Shown one piece after another: positions 21,767 through 32,234 of a stretch of 64,000 bases of DNA. The stretch comes from Linyphia triangularis (Eukaryota > Arthropoda > Arachnida > Araneae > Linyphiidae): assembly GCA_963978545.1 (NCBI GenBank), contig OZ021726.1, positions 52,125,959 through 52,189,958 on the forward strand, given 5' to 3'. The notes below the pieces were generated by a model that saw only the letters and a program-made list of their open reading frames with translations, searched no databases and was not told the DNA's origin. The position numbers and the translations under genes are program-made. Every line of letters starts with the position of its first letter. Position 1 is the first letter of the stretch.

Positions 21767-22480
21767 GGGGGTCCGGTACCGAAAATAAAAAAAACTTTAT
21801 TTATGTACATTTTTATGTCAAAAATTTATTTTATGTATGAGATACCAATTATATATATCTTTGAGAAAATGTTTTTTTAAATATTGTGTTTAGTTATTTA
21901 AAAAAGAATTAAAAACCAAGAAAAATCCATAATAATTGATGTTTGCGTATTTTGATATAAGTCAAGAAAAAGTAAATTTTTTTTCAAAGTGAAAGCTTTT
22001 TGTAATACATAATTATATAAAGAAAATTTTGTCTTCACAGAATTTTGATAGGTGCATTAAAAAAAATTAAAAAAATTCTCAAAGCTAAAATATTGAAATT
22101 TCTGCTTTTTTTTATGTTATCTTTTACGCTAAATGTTATATTTTAAAACAGAATTAAAAAAATAAAATTCTGTGAAGACAAAATATTTAAAACTATATAA
22201 ATTAAATGCTCCAAAAATTTGAATAGCCAATTATTAATGGTTCTGGAGATATATCAATATGCAACATCTGTGAAAAACACTAGTGTTCGAAAAACGCACT
22301 TTAAGCAGACGCTTCAAGGTGTTACGCCCATTAGTGATGTTTAAATCACAGGTAATTTTGTGCCGTTCTAATCACCGCATGAATAAGATGAAAACATCAT
22401 TCTCTTCAGGAATGTATGAACTATTTTTTAAATCAGAAAACAAATTTGGGATTTTTGAAAAAATTCGGTACTGGACCCCC
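21767..22480. mobile_element. TTAA-flanked inverted-repeat element (714 bp)
   Basis: The ends are GGGGGTCCGGTACCGAA and TTCGGTACTGGACCCCC, each flanked by TTAA (21763-21766 and 22481-22484). The uninterrupted tandem paralogue has a single TTAA at the corresponding place (22609-22612), which supports a 4-bp TTAA duplication as in piggyBac. A 2-bp TA duplication with ends starting AGGGGG is equally compatible and would suggest Tc1/mariner. An internal inverted repeat (TTTGTCTTCACAGAATTTT near 22028, complement near 22165) adds structure. No transposase is encoded; the 83-codon frame at 22283-22534 crosses the element end and is not a gene. Confidence 0.75.
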
Positions 22481-22710
22481 TTAACTATAAAATTTTGGAA
22501 TGAAATTGTGTGTGTCCTCGTCAATCTGGATTAGTCAAGAAAAAACCCGCTTTAAATTGATTTAGTTGATCTCAAGTTATGACCACCCTTATTCTCAATT
22601 TCACCGACTTAACTACGAAACATTGAAATGAATTTGTGTTCCCAATAAGAAGGACTAGTGAAGAAAAATCCGGGATTAAGTCAGTAGATTTCAAGTTATT
22701 ATCATACCCC

Positions 22711-23781
22711 CTTAGGAGTTGAAAAAGCAGAAACGCGGGTGGTTTTTCAAAGTCTCATGTAGCCACGTACTTTCCACTTATTTCGAAGATTAAGAGTACA
22801 AATTTAATCAAAATTGAAATAAAACTTTGGATTTCTACAAAAGACAAACACACATACGCAAATATAGACATTATTATTATTATTATTATTTTGTATATAC
22901 ATTGCTTGATAATGAACTTGGATCTGTTCAGTAAAGCAAATTTTACTTATTAAAAGAAACAAATTAAGCTCAAATCGTTTTGTATTGCATGTATCACGTT
23001 TCAAAAGTTTGCCGACATTCACACAGTCAATATGAATAAGTCTAAACGGTTGAAATTACAAATATGGGCTTAGTTGTACGGAATATTAAAATAAATATTA
23101 CCCACTCATTTTTTCAAATATTTTTAAATATATACTGTATATTAATTACTATTATTAAGTTAATTAATATGAAAAAATATAAGAATAGGCCAATTCAAAG
23201 GTGATACGACGAATAAAAAATAAAAAATAAATAAAAAGTCGTAACATTTCTATATTAAATCACTTTTGAAAAGCTAAAAATATTTTCCTACTTTTCTCTG
23301 TAGCATCCAATAGCAATTCCTAGTAAAGTTTCAGCAATATCTGACTATGACTATTCTATACTAAGATGCCACACGAATTGCAATCAATTATTAAGGCACA
23401 GTATAATGGAATACATATTATATTAATCACATGAATATTGCTTTACAGATGAAAATTGAAACTTTGTCCGAGTAAGATTTCAAACATTTCCTAGCCATTA
23501 AATTCGCAACTAGTAGTTTGAGTCTACTTTTACCGTTTTGTCTCCGTTAACTTGGAATCTACCAAAAACTGATTTTAGTGTTTTCTTAAGACCTTTTAAA
23601 GATATGTTTAATGAGGTGTGTCTATATAAAGAAATTTGATAAAAAAAGAGTACAATTTATGAAGTATAAATTGATTTTTATTATAATCAAGAAATATGCC
23701 TTTTAATTATAAATATATATTTATATCACTTAATAATGAATTGGAATGTAAAAGAACACCCATTTTAAGAATAATTTAAGT
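22711..23781. other. AT-rich non-coding DNA with an ATT microsatellite
   Basis: An (ATT)n tract lies at about 22871-22890. No gene or element end was recognised. Confidence 0.45.
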
Positions 23782-23789
23782 GTTTACAC

Positions 23790-24432
23790 AAGATGTCGGA
23801 AATATCGATCAAAATAAATATCGATACTATATCGTTGTAGAGAAAAAAATATCGATAGTCAATACGTGATTTTTTTTTATTTGTTTTTCAATTGCCAGAA
23901 AAGAAGTTTTTCGTGGCAAATTTCTACTTTTCATGAATTCCTGCCAAAATTGCTTTAATAAATAAATTATAAAAATTGTTTTAATAAATAAATTATGTTA
24001 ATCAGAATAAATAAAATACATTTGGATGTCAATGCATAAATTCCAAAGAATTTTTTTTTGAAAAGTAGTTTATCGCATATTTTGCTGATAGAGATGTTTT
24101 TAATATTCAAAATTAGATATACATTCCAGGCACACGTTTTCAACAGAAACGGCGCTATGTTAATGACTACTAATAAATGATCTTATCTTTCCATTACATT
24201 ATGTTTTCTTTTTGGTTAGGGTACCATTTTAACTGTCTCTCAGCCAAATCCAAACTTTAGTTTTGAAGTTTCTGAAAAAGGAATAAAGAAAATCGAAAAA
24301 ACACATGGAACTACAAAACGATCATTAAAAAAACTAAAAATGTATGAAAATATCGATATATCAGTAACTTGTATCGATATTTATTTTAAAAATATCCATA
24401 AAAATAATGTATCGATATATCGTCGACCTCTA
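23790..24432 (+). mobile_element. hAT-type miniature element, copy 1 (643 bp)
   Basis: The element is bounded by the exact 8-mer GTTTACAC on both sides (23782-23789, 24433-24440), the duplication length of the hAT superfamily. Its right end read inward is TAGAGGTCGACGATATATCG and its left end a decayed version (AAGATGTCGGAAATATCG). Both subterminal regions are loaded with TATCGATA: five exact copies by eye, near 23820, 23850, 24353, 24371 and 24411. The interior matches copy 2 at 26917-27451 in inverted orientation, for example ACTGTCTCTCAGCCAA near 24230 and TTGGCTGAGAGACAGT at 27109. It carries an extra A/T-rich interior block at about 23950-24160 that copy 2 lacks. No transposase is present, so it is non-autonomous. 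Confidence 0.85.
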
Positions 24433-24440
24433 GTTTACAC

Positions 24441-26577
24441 TCATTAAAAATCTAACCACGAATCTGACAAATTTTACATAAACTCATAGTCAATTATCCG
24501 CGAAGGATACTGTTTATATCGCTAATGGAGTAAATATTTTTTTGTCTTTGTTATTATAGTTTGGAGGTGCATAAATACAAAATTACCAAAAATACGTGCT
24601 AACATATAGGAAATAAAACCACCCTAAAAGATTTCCACATCTATATCACCCTTGAGAGACTGGACCTTTCATTGCAAATTGGTAAATTAAAAAATGGTTG
24701 AATGCTTCTGAAACGCAACTCATTGTCCTCGATTTACGGGCAGGAAAAACGTGCATCGTTTGTCAATTTATAAGTTATAATGTTAAATTTAACAATAGAA
24801 CGGCACGTATTATATCGAAAGAAATCGTTTAAAGAATAGCCGAGAAAAACACAAAGTAATTTCGAAACGTATATTTATAGAAAAATCTCTCGTTAAATCT
24901 GATTTCACTTTAAACTTAACTACTAAAAAGGTAAAAATATTAAATTATCAATCGCTTGACGAAAATTACTTTTAGAATTAGAAGCTCAATGTTTTGTATA
25001 CAGACTAAAATGATAAGTGTATATCATAATAAAAAATATACTTTGATTGTATTTTATATTTTTTGTTCAATGGGTTTAAGATTATGCTTATAAATAAGTA
25101 ATAGATGTTTTTTTGACATTTTTTTGTTGTTGTTCAGATCTTATAACTGTAAGCCTCGTATGGTGCATTGAGAAAAATGAGGAATTTTGCAATTTTGATA
25201 AAAAATAAGAACTAACACCTATTATCTGTAGTCAAACTACCAACTTGTTCTTAATGTCTACGTTATAAAAATCTCCCACTCTTTTCTTAGATGGAAGATA
25301 TCCACCGACAATAAAGCTAATGAAATCCAATTCAACCCAAACTTCAAGATCAGTGTGTGAACATGTTCTTTACTTCGCAGCTTTTCATAACGACAAGGCC
25401 ATTTGGAAAAAAAAAATAAGCTAAGCTATGAAATTCGTTTCACCCAGACTAGCTCTTTGCAAACTTAGAGAACATTTAGATATAAGAAGTGAATAAATAA
25501 AAAGCAAAAAATGCGCACTTCAACCATCGGCAAATCTCGTATCCCTAGTTTGATACTTTAGAAGTGGCTTTGAAATAGCATTTTCTCCAGCTAAGCCGGT
25601 TGTCTTTGGGTTCTGGTAATGGACAAAGGGATACTTTGTAAAACCTGGATATACTTTCGGGACATTTCCGAAATGATACTCTTAGGGTGATTTTGAGGAA
25701 AATCAAGAGATTTTTTTTAAAGTTTTACTCCTTTTAGAAATTCCATTGAGTCTTTTTTCATCTTTGCATAAATTTTAGGTGCTGGATACTTATAAAGTGG
25801 GTCCCAAGGAGGAATTTTGATCTACTTCAAATTGTATTTTTTTAGTAAAAAATTGTGGTAATTTTATTGGAGGTTTTTTTCTTCTTTTTGATTGGAATAA
25901 AATTTCTTTTCATAGAAGATTTTTTTAATAAAAAACATTTCTTTATTTTTGAATTTACCAAATTTGATTTTTAGAAATGTAAATGTGATTTCTTAATTTT
26001 GTATATGCTTGCATTTATTTAGATTTATGCAAATACTATTTATATTTAAAAAACTGATATAAAAATCAAACTTGGTTAAAATTATTTAATGATTTTTCGA
26101 TTAGTATCTTTATTTAATGTTAATTTAATATTGCTTGCTCAATTGACTTGAAGAGATGAAGTCTCCACATTTGTCATTAACTTCAATTCACGTATCGATT
26201 TAACTAAAGGAAGCCCATTATTTTGCAAAAGAAATTCAAGTACTTTTGAAACAGCCAATGCTACATTTTTAATAAATAGCTTACCTTACAATGGCTATTT
26301 GATTCAAATATAAAATTCAATATATCTTCTGTTCAAAAGTTAGCATTGAGAACAGATTTCAACTCTTTTGAATCTTCATTCAATTAACCTATCAAAAAAC
26401 AATCTTTCAATAATGACAAACATGATTCGCAATTTAATACATTCCTCAAAATGATCAAACACGTTCCTCACATTGCAATTTAATCTAAAAAATCTCAAAT
26501 TTTAATACACTAAAACGGATACCCATCATAAAAATATCGATTACTATATCACCAAAAAAATTAAAGATAAATTAGCC
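24441..26577. other. Non-coding DNA between inverted hAT-type copies
   Basis: No gene, RNA gene or element end was recognised. Runs of T/A text around 25690-26080 account for most of the low complexity. Confidence 0.4.
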
Positions 26578-26817
26578 CTAAAGTCTGAAATAGTGTATCC
26601 AGTCATCCAATCCATATCCCATGACGCAATCTGATATTAATGATGGAACGGTCAATGCCGGTTGTCCCCCATCAATGCTGCGGTTGATGAAGCGATCGTT
26701 AACAATGTACGGCATCATGCTGATATTAATGGTGGGATTGGTAGAAACATGGTTCTGCCAACAGTGATTCACATCAAGTACTGATTTATGCGTCATCACT
26801 GTGGACACAGACTCCCC
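26578..26817 (-). CDS. Possible terminal coding exon, unknown product
   Basis: An 80-codon minus-strand frame (79 residues plus TAG) begins directly after a plausible splice acceptor, TAATTATCTGCTCAG, whose AG lies at 26819-26818. It ends at TAG 26580-26578. The codons are visibly less AT-driven than other frames in this window, and the protein has mixed composition with Trp, Cys, Gly and Pro (for example VNHCWQNHVSTNP and SDCVMGYGLDDWIHYF). I do not recognise a family. No upstream exon can be identified, and the next element upstream is a transposon at 26917. It could be a real last exon, a gene fragment captured or left behind, or chance. Confidence 0.3.
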   Translation of the reverse strand, partial: GESVSTVMTHKSVLDVNHCWQNHVSTNPTINISMMPYIVNDRFINRSIDGGQPALTVPSLISDCVMGYGLDDWIHYFRL

Positions 26818-26916
26818 TGAGCAGATAATTAGTTAACTTTCAATGATATCACTCACACCTGACAGTCGAAATCGTCAATAATCGTATGCTGTTGAATGTT
26901 CTGCCTCAGTATCAAT

Positions 26917-27451
26917 TAAAGGTTGGCGATATATCGATACGACGATGTTTTTATCGATATTTCTAAAAAAATATCGATATTAAAAATATCGATAAAAGTC
27001 ACCGATATATCGATATTTTCAAACATTTTTAGTTTTTTGATGATCATTTTGTAGTTCCATGTGTTTTTTTTATTTTATTTTCAAAAACTTCAAAACTAAA
27101 GTTTGAACTTGGCTGAGAGACAGTTAAAATGTCACCAATATTCAATATTTTGCCATACACTTAAAAGCTACAGAAAATTATCTAAATTTTTCTTAAAATC
27201 ACTGCACCAATTAAGCGAAAATATAACTTTTTTTTTTTTTTTTTTTTTTTTTTTGTAATAGATCCATTTCAGTTGAAAAAGTAGTCACCTAATAAAAAAG
27301 CAATCATGAAAAGTAGGAATCCCCGAAAAACTTTGTTTCTGGCAAAATTGAAAATCAAATAAAAAAAAAATCATTTATCGATATATCGATATTTTTTTCT
27401 ATGCAACGATATAGTATCGATATTTATTTTGATCGATGTTTCTGACCTCTA
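26917..27451 (-). mobile_element. hAT-type miniature element, copy 2 (535 bp)
   Basis: Inverted relative of copy 1. The left end TAAAGGTTGGCGATATATCG and the right end (TTTCTGACCTCTA) correspond to the same terminal repeat. It is flanked by GTATCAAT (26909-26916) and GTATTAAT (27452-27459), an 8-bp target duplication with one change. Eight exact TATCGATA motifs lie in the two ends, five at about 26933-27015 and three at about 27377-27422. A 26-base T-run (27229-27254) sits inside. There is no coding capacity. Confidence 0.85.
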
Positions 27452-27459
27452 GTATTAAT

Positions 27460-30170
27460 CGTGGGAGAAGCCGTTTGGGTTACTGATGGTTCATTTCCAA
27501 AACATTTGATTTCTTTCTATGATGAATTCTTTTTCAATTTGTCCTTAATTTCTAATATTCAAATGTATATTTCTGTATGAATCTTTTATACGCAGAGTGG
27601 TCTCAGACCAGCATTAAAAAAAAACTTTCGACTATCGACGAAACATATATAGAGTTTTTCTTAAATGAATCCTTAAATATGAAACGTCATAACTGCGAAA
27701 CAATGAGAGAGAAAGAAAATATAAGTGGTATATTTGATAGCCATGTATGAAATTTTAAATGCACGCCAGTTGTCAAAATGATTGATGGGAGAAAATTAAC
27801 AGACGACTGGATGAGATTTACCGAGGAGGCCCGTTATTGTTTAATGGATTTGTCAATAAACAAAACTGGTGAATGTGCGGTACTGAAAACTCGCCTATAT
27901 ATCTTACAAAACTACCGCATTTTGTGAAAGGAACTGTTTGGGCTGCACTATGCAGTAAAGAGATCATAGTAATCTTTTCATGAGGAACACCATAAACTCA
28001 TTGCACTATCTACAAGGACTAAACTGCACTGTAATTTAGTAACAATACGTTCTAGAATTTCAATGGTAAAGATATACATTTCTGGATGTTTTGTATGGGG
28101 GAAATGATTGAATTTGCGTTACAAATGCTTGAAAATCTAAGAACATTACCACAAGATAGACAGAAAAACAAGATCATTTGTCACAATCGCCTGTGATGTG
28201 TTAACTCACTTTGAAAACAGATTCTGTATTGCACCAGACAAGGCCTAAATTTCTTCACATGTTAGAATACCATTTTGATGTTGAGTCATGAGTCCAGCTC
28301 CAAGTTAATGTTTACAACAGGAATGATTTGTTGGCAATATGATACACCACATGTTTCTCTTACTTTCTCAAAGAATATGAAAAGTTTAAAACTTTACATA
28401 TTAAAAATTTATAATGGACAAAAATAGATAACACACCAGCATCTATTTGTGTTGACTAAAAATGGAAACTTATTTTTTAAACCAAAATTAAGAAAGTAAA
28501 ATATGGTGTGTTTTTTTCATAAAACGCAATTTAATTTTGGAAAAATCTTATACATTTAATTTGTTATCTTTGCAAAACAAATTTTTTTCATTAAACTATG
28601 TTCTTTTATTATAAACCACAACGCTATGTATATATATGCCACTGCATAATTAGCTAGATAACTATACAAATACAAACTCAATTTATTCCATTTAAGAATA
28701 GCTAGCCTTGATTGTACAAATAATAATACGACTCCAATGAATTTAATTTTGATATATGTTACGAAAAATTGAAAATAAACAAATGTTATTGATTTAAATA
28801 ATTCATTTAGTGGTAACTGACCGTAAATTTTTTTTTATAGTATAAAAGGAAACATTTTTCTATTGTATGAAACATAAAACAAAACATGTTATGAAAAACA
28901 TTGAAGTTAATTGAAGTAGAAACAACCAAAAAGAATAATTTAAAAACATAAAAATACCATTTGGTTTGAAAATGTTTCACAATAGAATAAACTGATTATT
29001 AATGAGATTCGATTTCCTCTATTTGCCTGAAAAAAATGTCTACGTTAAGATACGAAATTTACCAAATCAAATAATAAAATGTTTTTTAAGCTAAGGATTA
29101 ATATAAACACTAATATATATTTCATACAATTAAAAAAAAAACAAAAAAAAAAACTTGCCTTGATGTAATAATTGGCACATCACAGAATAGTATAAAACGA
29201 AAGAATAGATAAAATGTCAATCGCAATCATGGCTTTTATGAAGCCATAAAGTAGTTTTTATCGGCTACTGAAAACCATTAGATTATCTGTAACATTGTAA
29301 GTGTCAATCTTGATCGAGAAAATTGCATAAAACTCCTCTTGGCATCAAAATTCGTGCACGAACGTGGAACGAATCCCTATTTTTTGTTTAGAATTCAGGA
29401 GTTCCGAACAGAGAAAAATCGTGGTCCTCTATCTCTATAGTTCACAGGATGAAATTTACTATGGGAAATTGTCAGAGTTGTACTACGGATTTGTATCTCT
29501 CACCTCCCAGATAAAAATAATAATTTATTACAGGAAACTAATCCAATAAATTTTGTCCCATAACTAAGGTGTATAAAAGTTGAAAAGAAATTGAACAAAG
29601 GAGTATGCGGCGTATTTTGGCCAATAGTTCAGACTTCAGTAAAAATTGCCTTTAAAAACATTTCTGCAATAGTCAAATTAAAATAATTAAATTATTATAT
29701 ATATAACTAAAGGATGCCCATTAATATTATATTCGTTTTTTAATATTAATATTGTTATGGAGCAAGAGATAAAAATTAATGTAATCTGAAATATTGCCAG
29801 GAAGCAGATGATGAGGCAGATGTGAAACTAGAAAACTGTAAGCAAGCAAACTGTATCTGACTTATTCTTATATTCCTTTAAAGTTTAAAGTAAAACTCCA
29901 AAATCTTATACAGTAATTCGACCTAGTACAACACCTAACTAGTTCAATAAGAGGACTATTGATAACTATCTTACACTTTAAACGAAATGTATTAAAGCTC
30001 CCAAATTACTGCAAATTAAGTGAATAAAGGCAATCCCAAGTGCATCTCACTTGAATCATGTTCTACAGTGAGTTTCGGCACATATATCTTAAGTTTGGTT
30101 GTGAAATCAATTGCGCAGATAGTTGAATGGATATAGGATATTTGATTTACTTTATTTAGATTAAAACTCA
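27460..30170. other. Non-coding DNA
   Basis: The part at 27750-28300 is less AT-rich and contains short coding-like stretches in several frames, but with stops throughout; I cannot name a parent gene. The rest is AT-rich with A-runs (29130-29153). Confidence 0.4.
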
Positions 30171-30780
30171 ATATCTACTTTGCACATAACTACAGATAAA
30201 CTTGCCTATAATGTTTATTATTTATTAGACCTCACTGCCAAAGCCCTCAAAGACTCACTCACTTATTCATTGCTCATTCTCCCATTTCTCATTTTGTCAA
30301 AACTCTGTAATTTGGTACAAATGTCAATAACAGCAAGCATAGAAAATGTAAGCTATTTCGATCTTGATTAATTTACTTTAAGGGTGGAAATTTTCCAAAC
30401 CAGGGATATTCAAGTTTCCTACTTTCTATGTAGTTACAACTCTGAAATTTGGTACCAAGAGAAAGCATAGACACTGCAAGTTATTCTGATCTTGATTAGC
30501 AAATTTTAAGGATCTAAAAGTTCCAAATGAATTTTCAATTTCCTACTACCAAAGTAGTCACAACTCTGAAAATTGGTTGAAATGTCAATAAGAGCAAGCA
30601 TAGATAAAGTAGACTCTTCCGATCTCTATTAAACTTAAGGCATCAAAAAGAAGTTTAAGCTTCTCATACGATGGATATTTAAATGTCCCACTTTCAATGT
30701 AGGCACAATTCGGAAATTCGGTACAAACGTAAACTAGGACGAACATGCATAAAGCAAGCTTTACCGACTTTGAAAAAACC
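30171..30780 (+). repeat. Tandem repeat, about five diverged units of 125-145 bp
   Basis: AACTCTG or close variants begin units at about 30301, 30438, 30562 and 30707, with a weaker first unit before. Each is followed by AATTTGGTAC or a near match, AAGCATAGA and a GATCTTGATTA or GATCTCTATTA stretch. Units differ from each other by many substitutions and small indels. The same family occurs inverted at 10225-10515. No function is evident; small frames across it (30180-30371, 30585-30782) are by-products. Confidence 0.7.
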
Positions 30781-31683
30781 AATATTCAGTGACGAAATAA
30801 TGTCTTTTAATTGCTAAAATACACGTGGTAAAATTTGTATTCAGCTAGTGTTATTAAGTTCTGAAATATATAATTATGCACAACACATCTCTTTAACATT
30901 AAACTATTTGGTAAATAAATACAAGTTTTACTTTTACAACATTACGTACTAGTTATACTAATCCTCTTTTAAGCTAACACTGGCAACCATTAGCTATTAA
31001 CGTTCTACGACAACACGTTCTACATACGTAAAGAATTTCCTAATACCAGGAAAACCTTTTTTTTTTTTAATTTTTTATTTTTTATTCTAATAACAGGCGA
31101 ATCGTGATAAAAATTCTCTTTAAATCGTATCAGATCTATTGTATACAAAACTAATTTCCGCCAACTCAATAAAGGCGGACAGTAAGAAACAGTTGGTGAC
31201 AGAAACCTTCGACCTGTGTCTTTTCGTTAATCATGGGTTTCGAAGTTGTTTCGAACGTGACCATTTAACAAATTAGCAACTGTGAGAAGAACTATTCTGT
31301 CTAAAAAGTCATCTCTTTATCTCCTTTGCTGTGATTTTTTTTTACTACTTTATGTGAGTATTGTGCGATGCCTCTTTTTAATTGAAATCCCTTGTCCTTA
31401 TAGTGCGTGATGTGACTTGACTTTAGGGAAGAAATCTTATGGTATTGACAGTCCTTTCCTTTTAAGAGTTTAAACAAGGAATAGGTTGTTTTTGATAGGT
31501 TTTATTGGGGGTGGTTTTCTGTACTGAATTCTCAGAGGATAAATAACTTCAGTGTTAATTGTCATTCGTAGTGAAGTAACTAATTTATTCGGAGTGAAAT
31601 AATTTGTTGAATTTTGATAGTCGATTCATGAGAGTTGTTTATTTTATTTGGTATGCAAGATGTAAAAAATTTTTCCTTATAAA
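30781..31683. other. Non-coding DNA
   Basis: No gene, repeat boundary or RNA gene was recognised. Confidence 0.4.
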
Positions 31684-31685
31684 TA

Positions 31686-32232
31686 CAGTCAGAAACCTAT
31701 AAATGCGAAGTCGATGAGGCTGCCAAAATATTTCGCGTTGACCAAAATTCGTGTTAACCGTCCAAAAACTTTTTCATCTAATAAAAGCAGATTTAAAGTA
31801 ATAGCTATATGTATATTTAATACTGCTGGTTTTTAGAACATTTACAATGCAAGTCTTATGTTTCATATTTCAATAATTTAACAAGGTATACATTAAGAAA
31901 AAAAACGTAAATGGATTTATCAGTAAATTATTATTTAAAGATGTCTGTTATTGAATTTTGCTTTTAAATTTTACCTCTTCTAAATTATTTCAAGCACATG
32001 AGGCAATTGTCTTGCTGTATTAGGAAGCGTTGCAAACTTACATCTAAAAAAATAAAAAATAGTTATAAGGGCAAATTTTTTTCGTCTTAAACGGGATTGC
32101 ATTCAGTGAAATTTCGTGTTAAAAGAATTAATGAACATTAGGTTTAAGATTTATCGTACGGTAACTGCTTTTACTTCAAATGGGATTTCGTGTTAAGCTA
32201 TTTAAAAATTTCGCGTTAAAAGGGTTAGACTG
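31686..32232 (+). mobile_element. pogo/Tigger-like miniature element, long copy (547 bp)
   Basis: Starts CAGTCAGAAACC after TA (31684-31685) and ends GGGTTAGACTG before TA (32233-32234): TA target duplication with short inverted ends, as in the Tc1/mariner group. GCGAAGTCGATGAGGC and repeated TTCGTGTTAA or TTCGCGTTAA motifs inside are shared with the shorter copy at 41417-41589. The CAGT-type start with TA duplication suggests the pogo/Tigger branch. No transposase remains. Confidence 0.75.
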
Positions 32233-32234
32233 TA

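Larger units (their letters stand above)
21118..22710. repeat. Diverged ~100-bp tandem units interrupted by two DNA elements
   Basis: Three related units are visible. One starts near 21118 and ends AGATCTCAA at 21202. A second is near 22485-22590 (TTTTGGAATGAAATTGTG ... GATTTAGTTGATCTCAAG). A third is near 22612-22705 (ACATTGAAATGAATTTGTG ... GTCAGTAGATTTCAAG). The first unit is split by insertion of the elements at 21203-21724 and 21767-22480. The pieces between and after them align with the uninterrupted stretch GATCTCAAGTTATGACC ... GACTTAACTACG at 22570-22617. Nothing coding is present. Confidence 0.65.

Noticed and set aside
27750..28300. Possible processed pseudogene
   Set aside because: Short coding-like stretches occur, but no parent family is recognised, frames are broken throughout, and no poly-A tail or target duplication was found.
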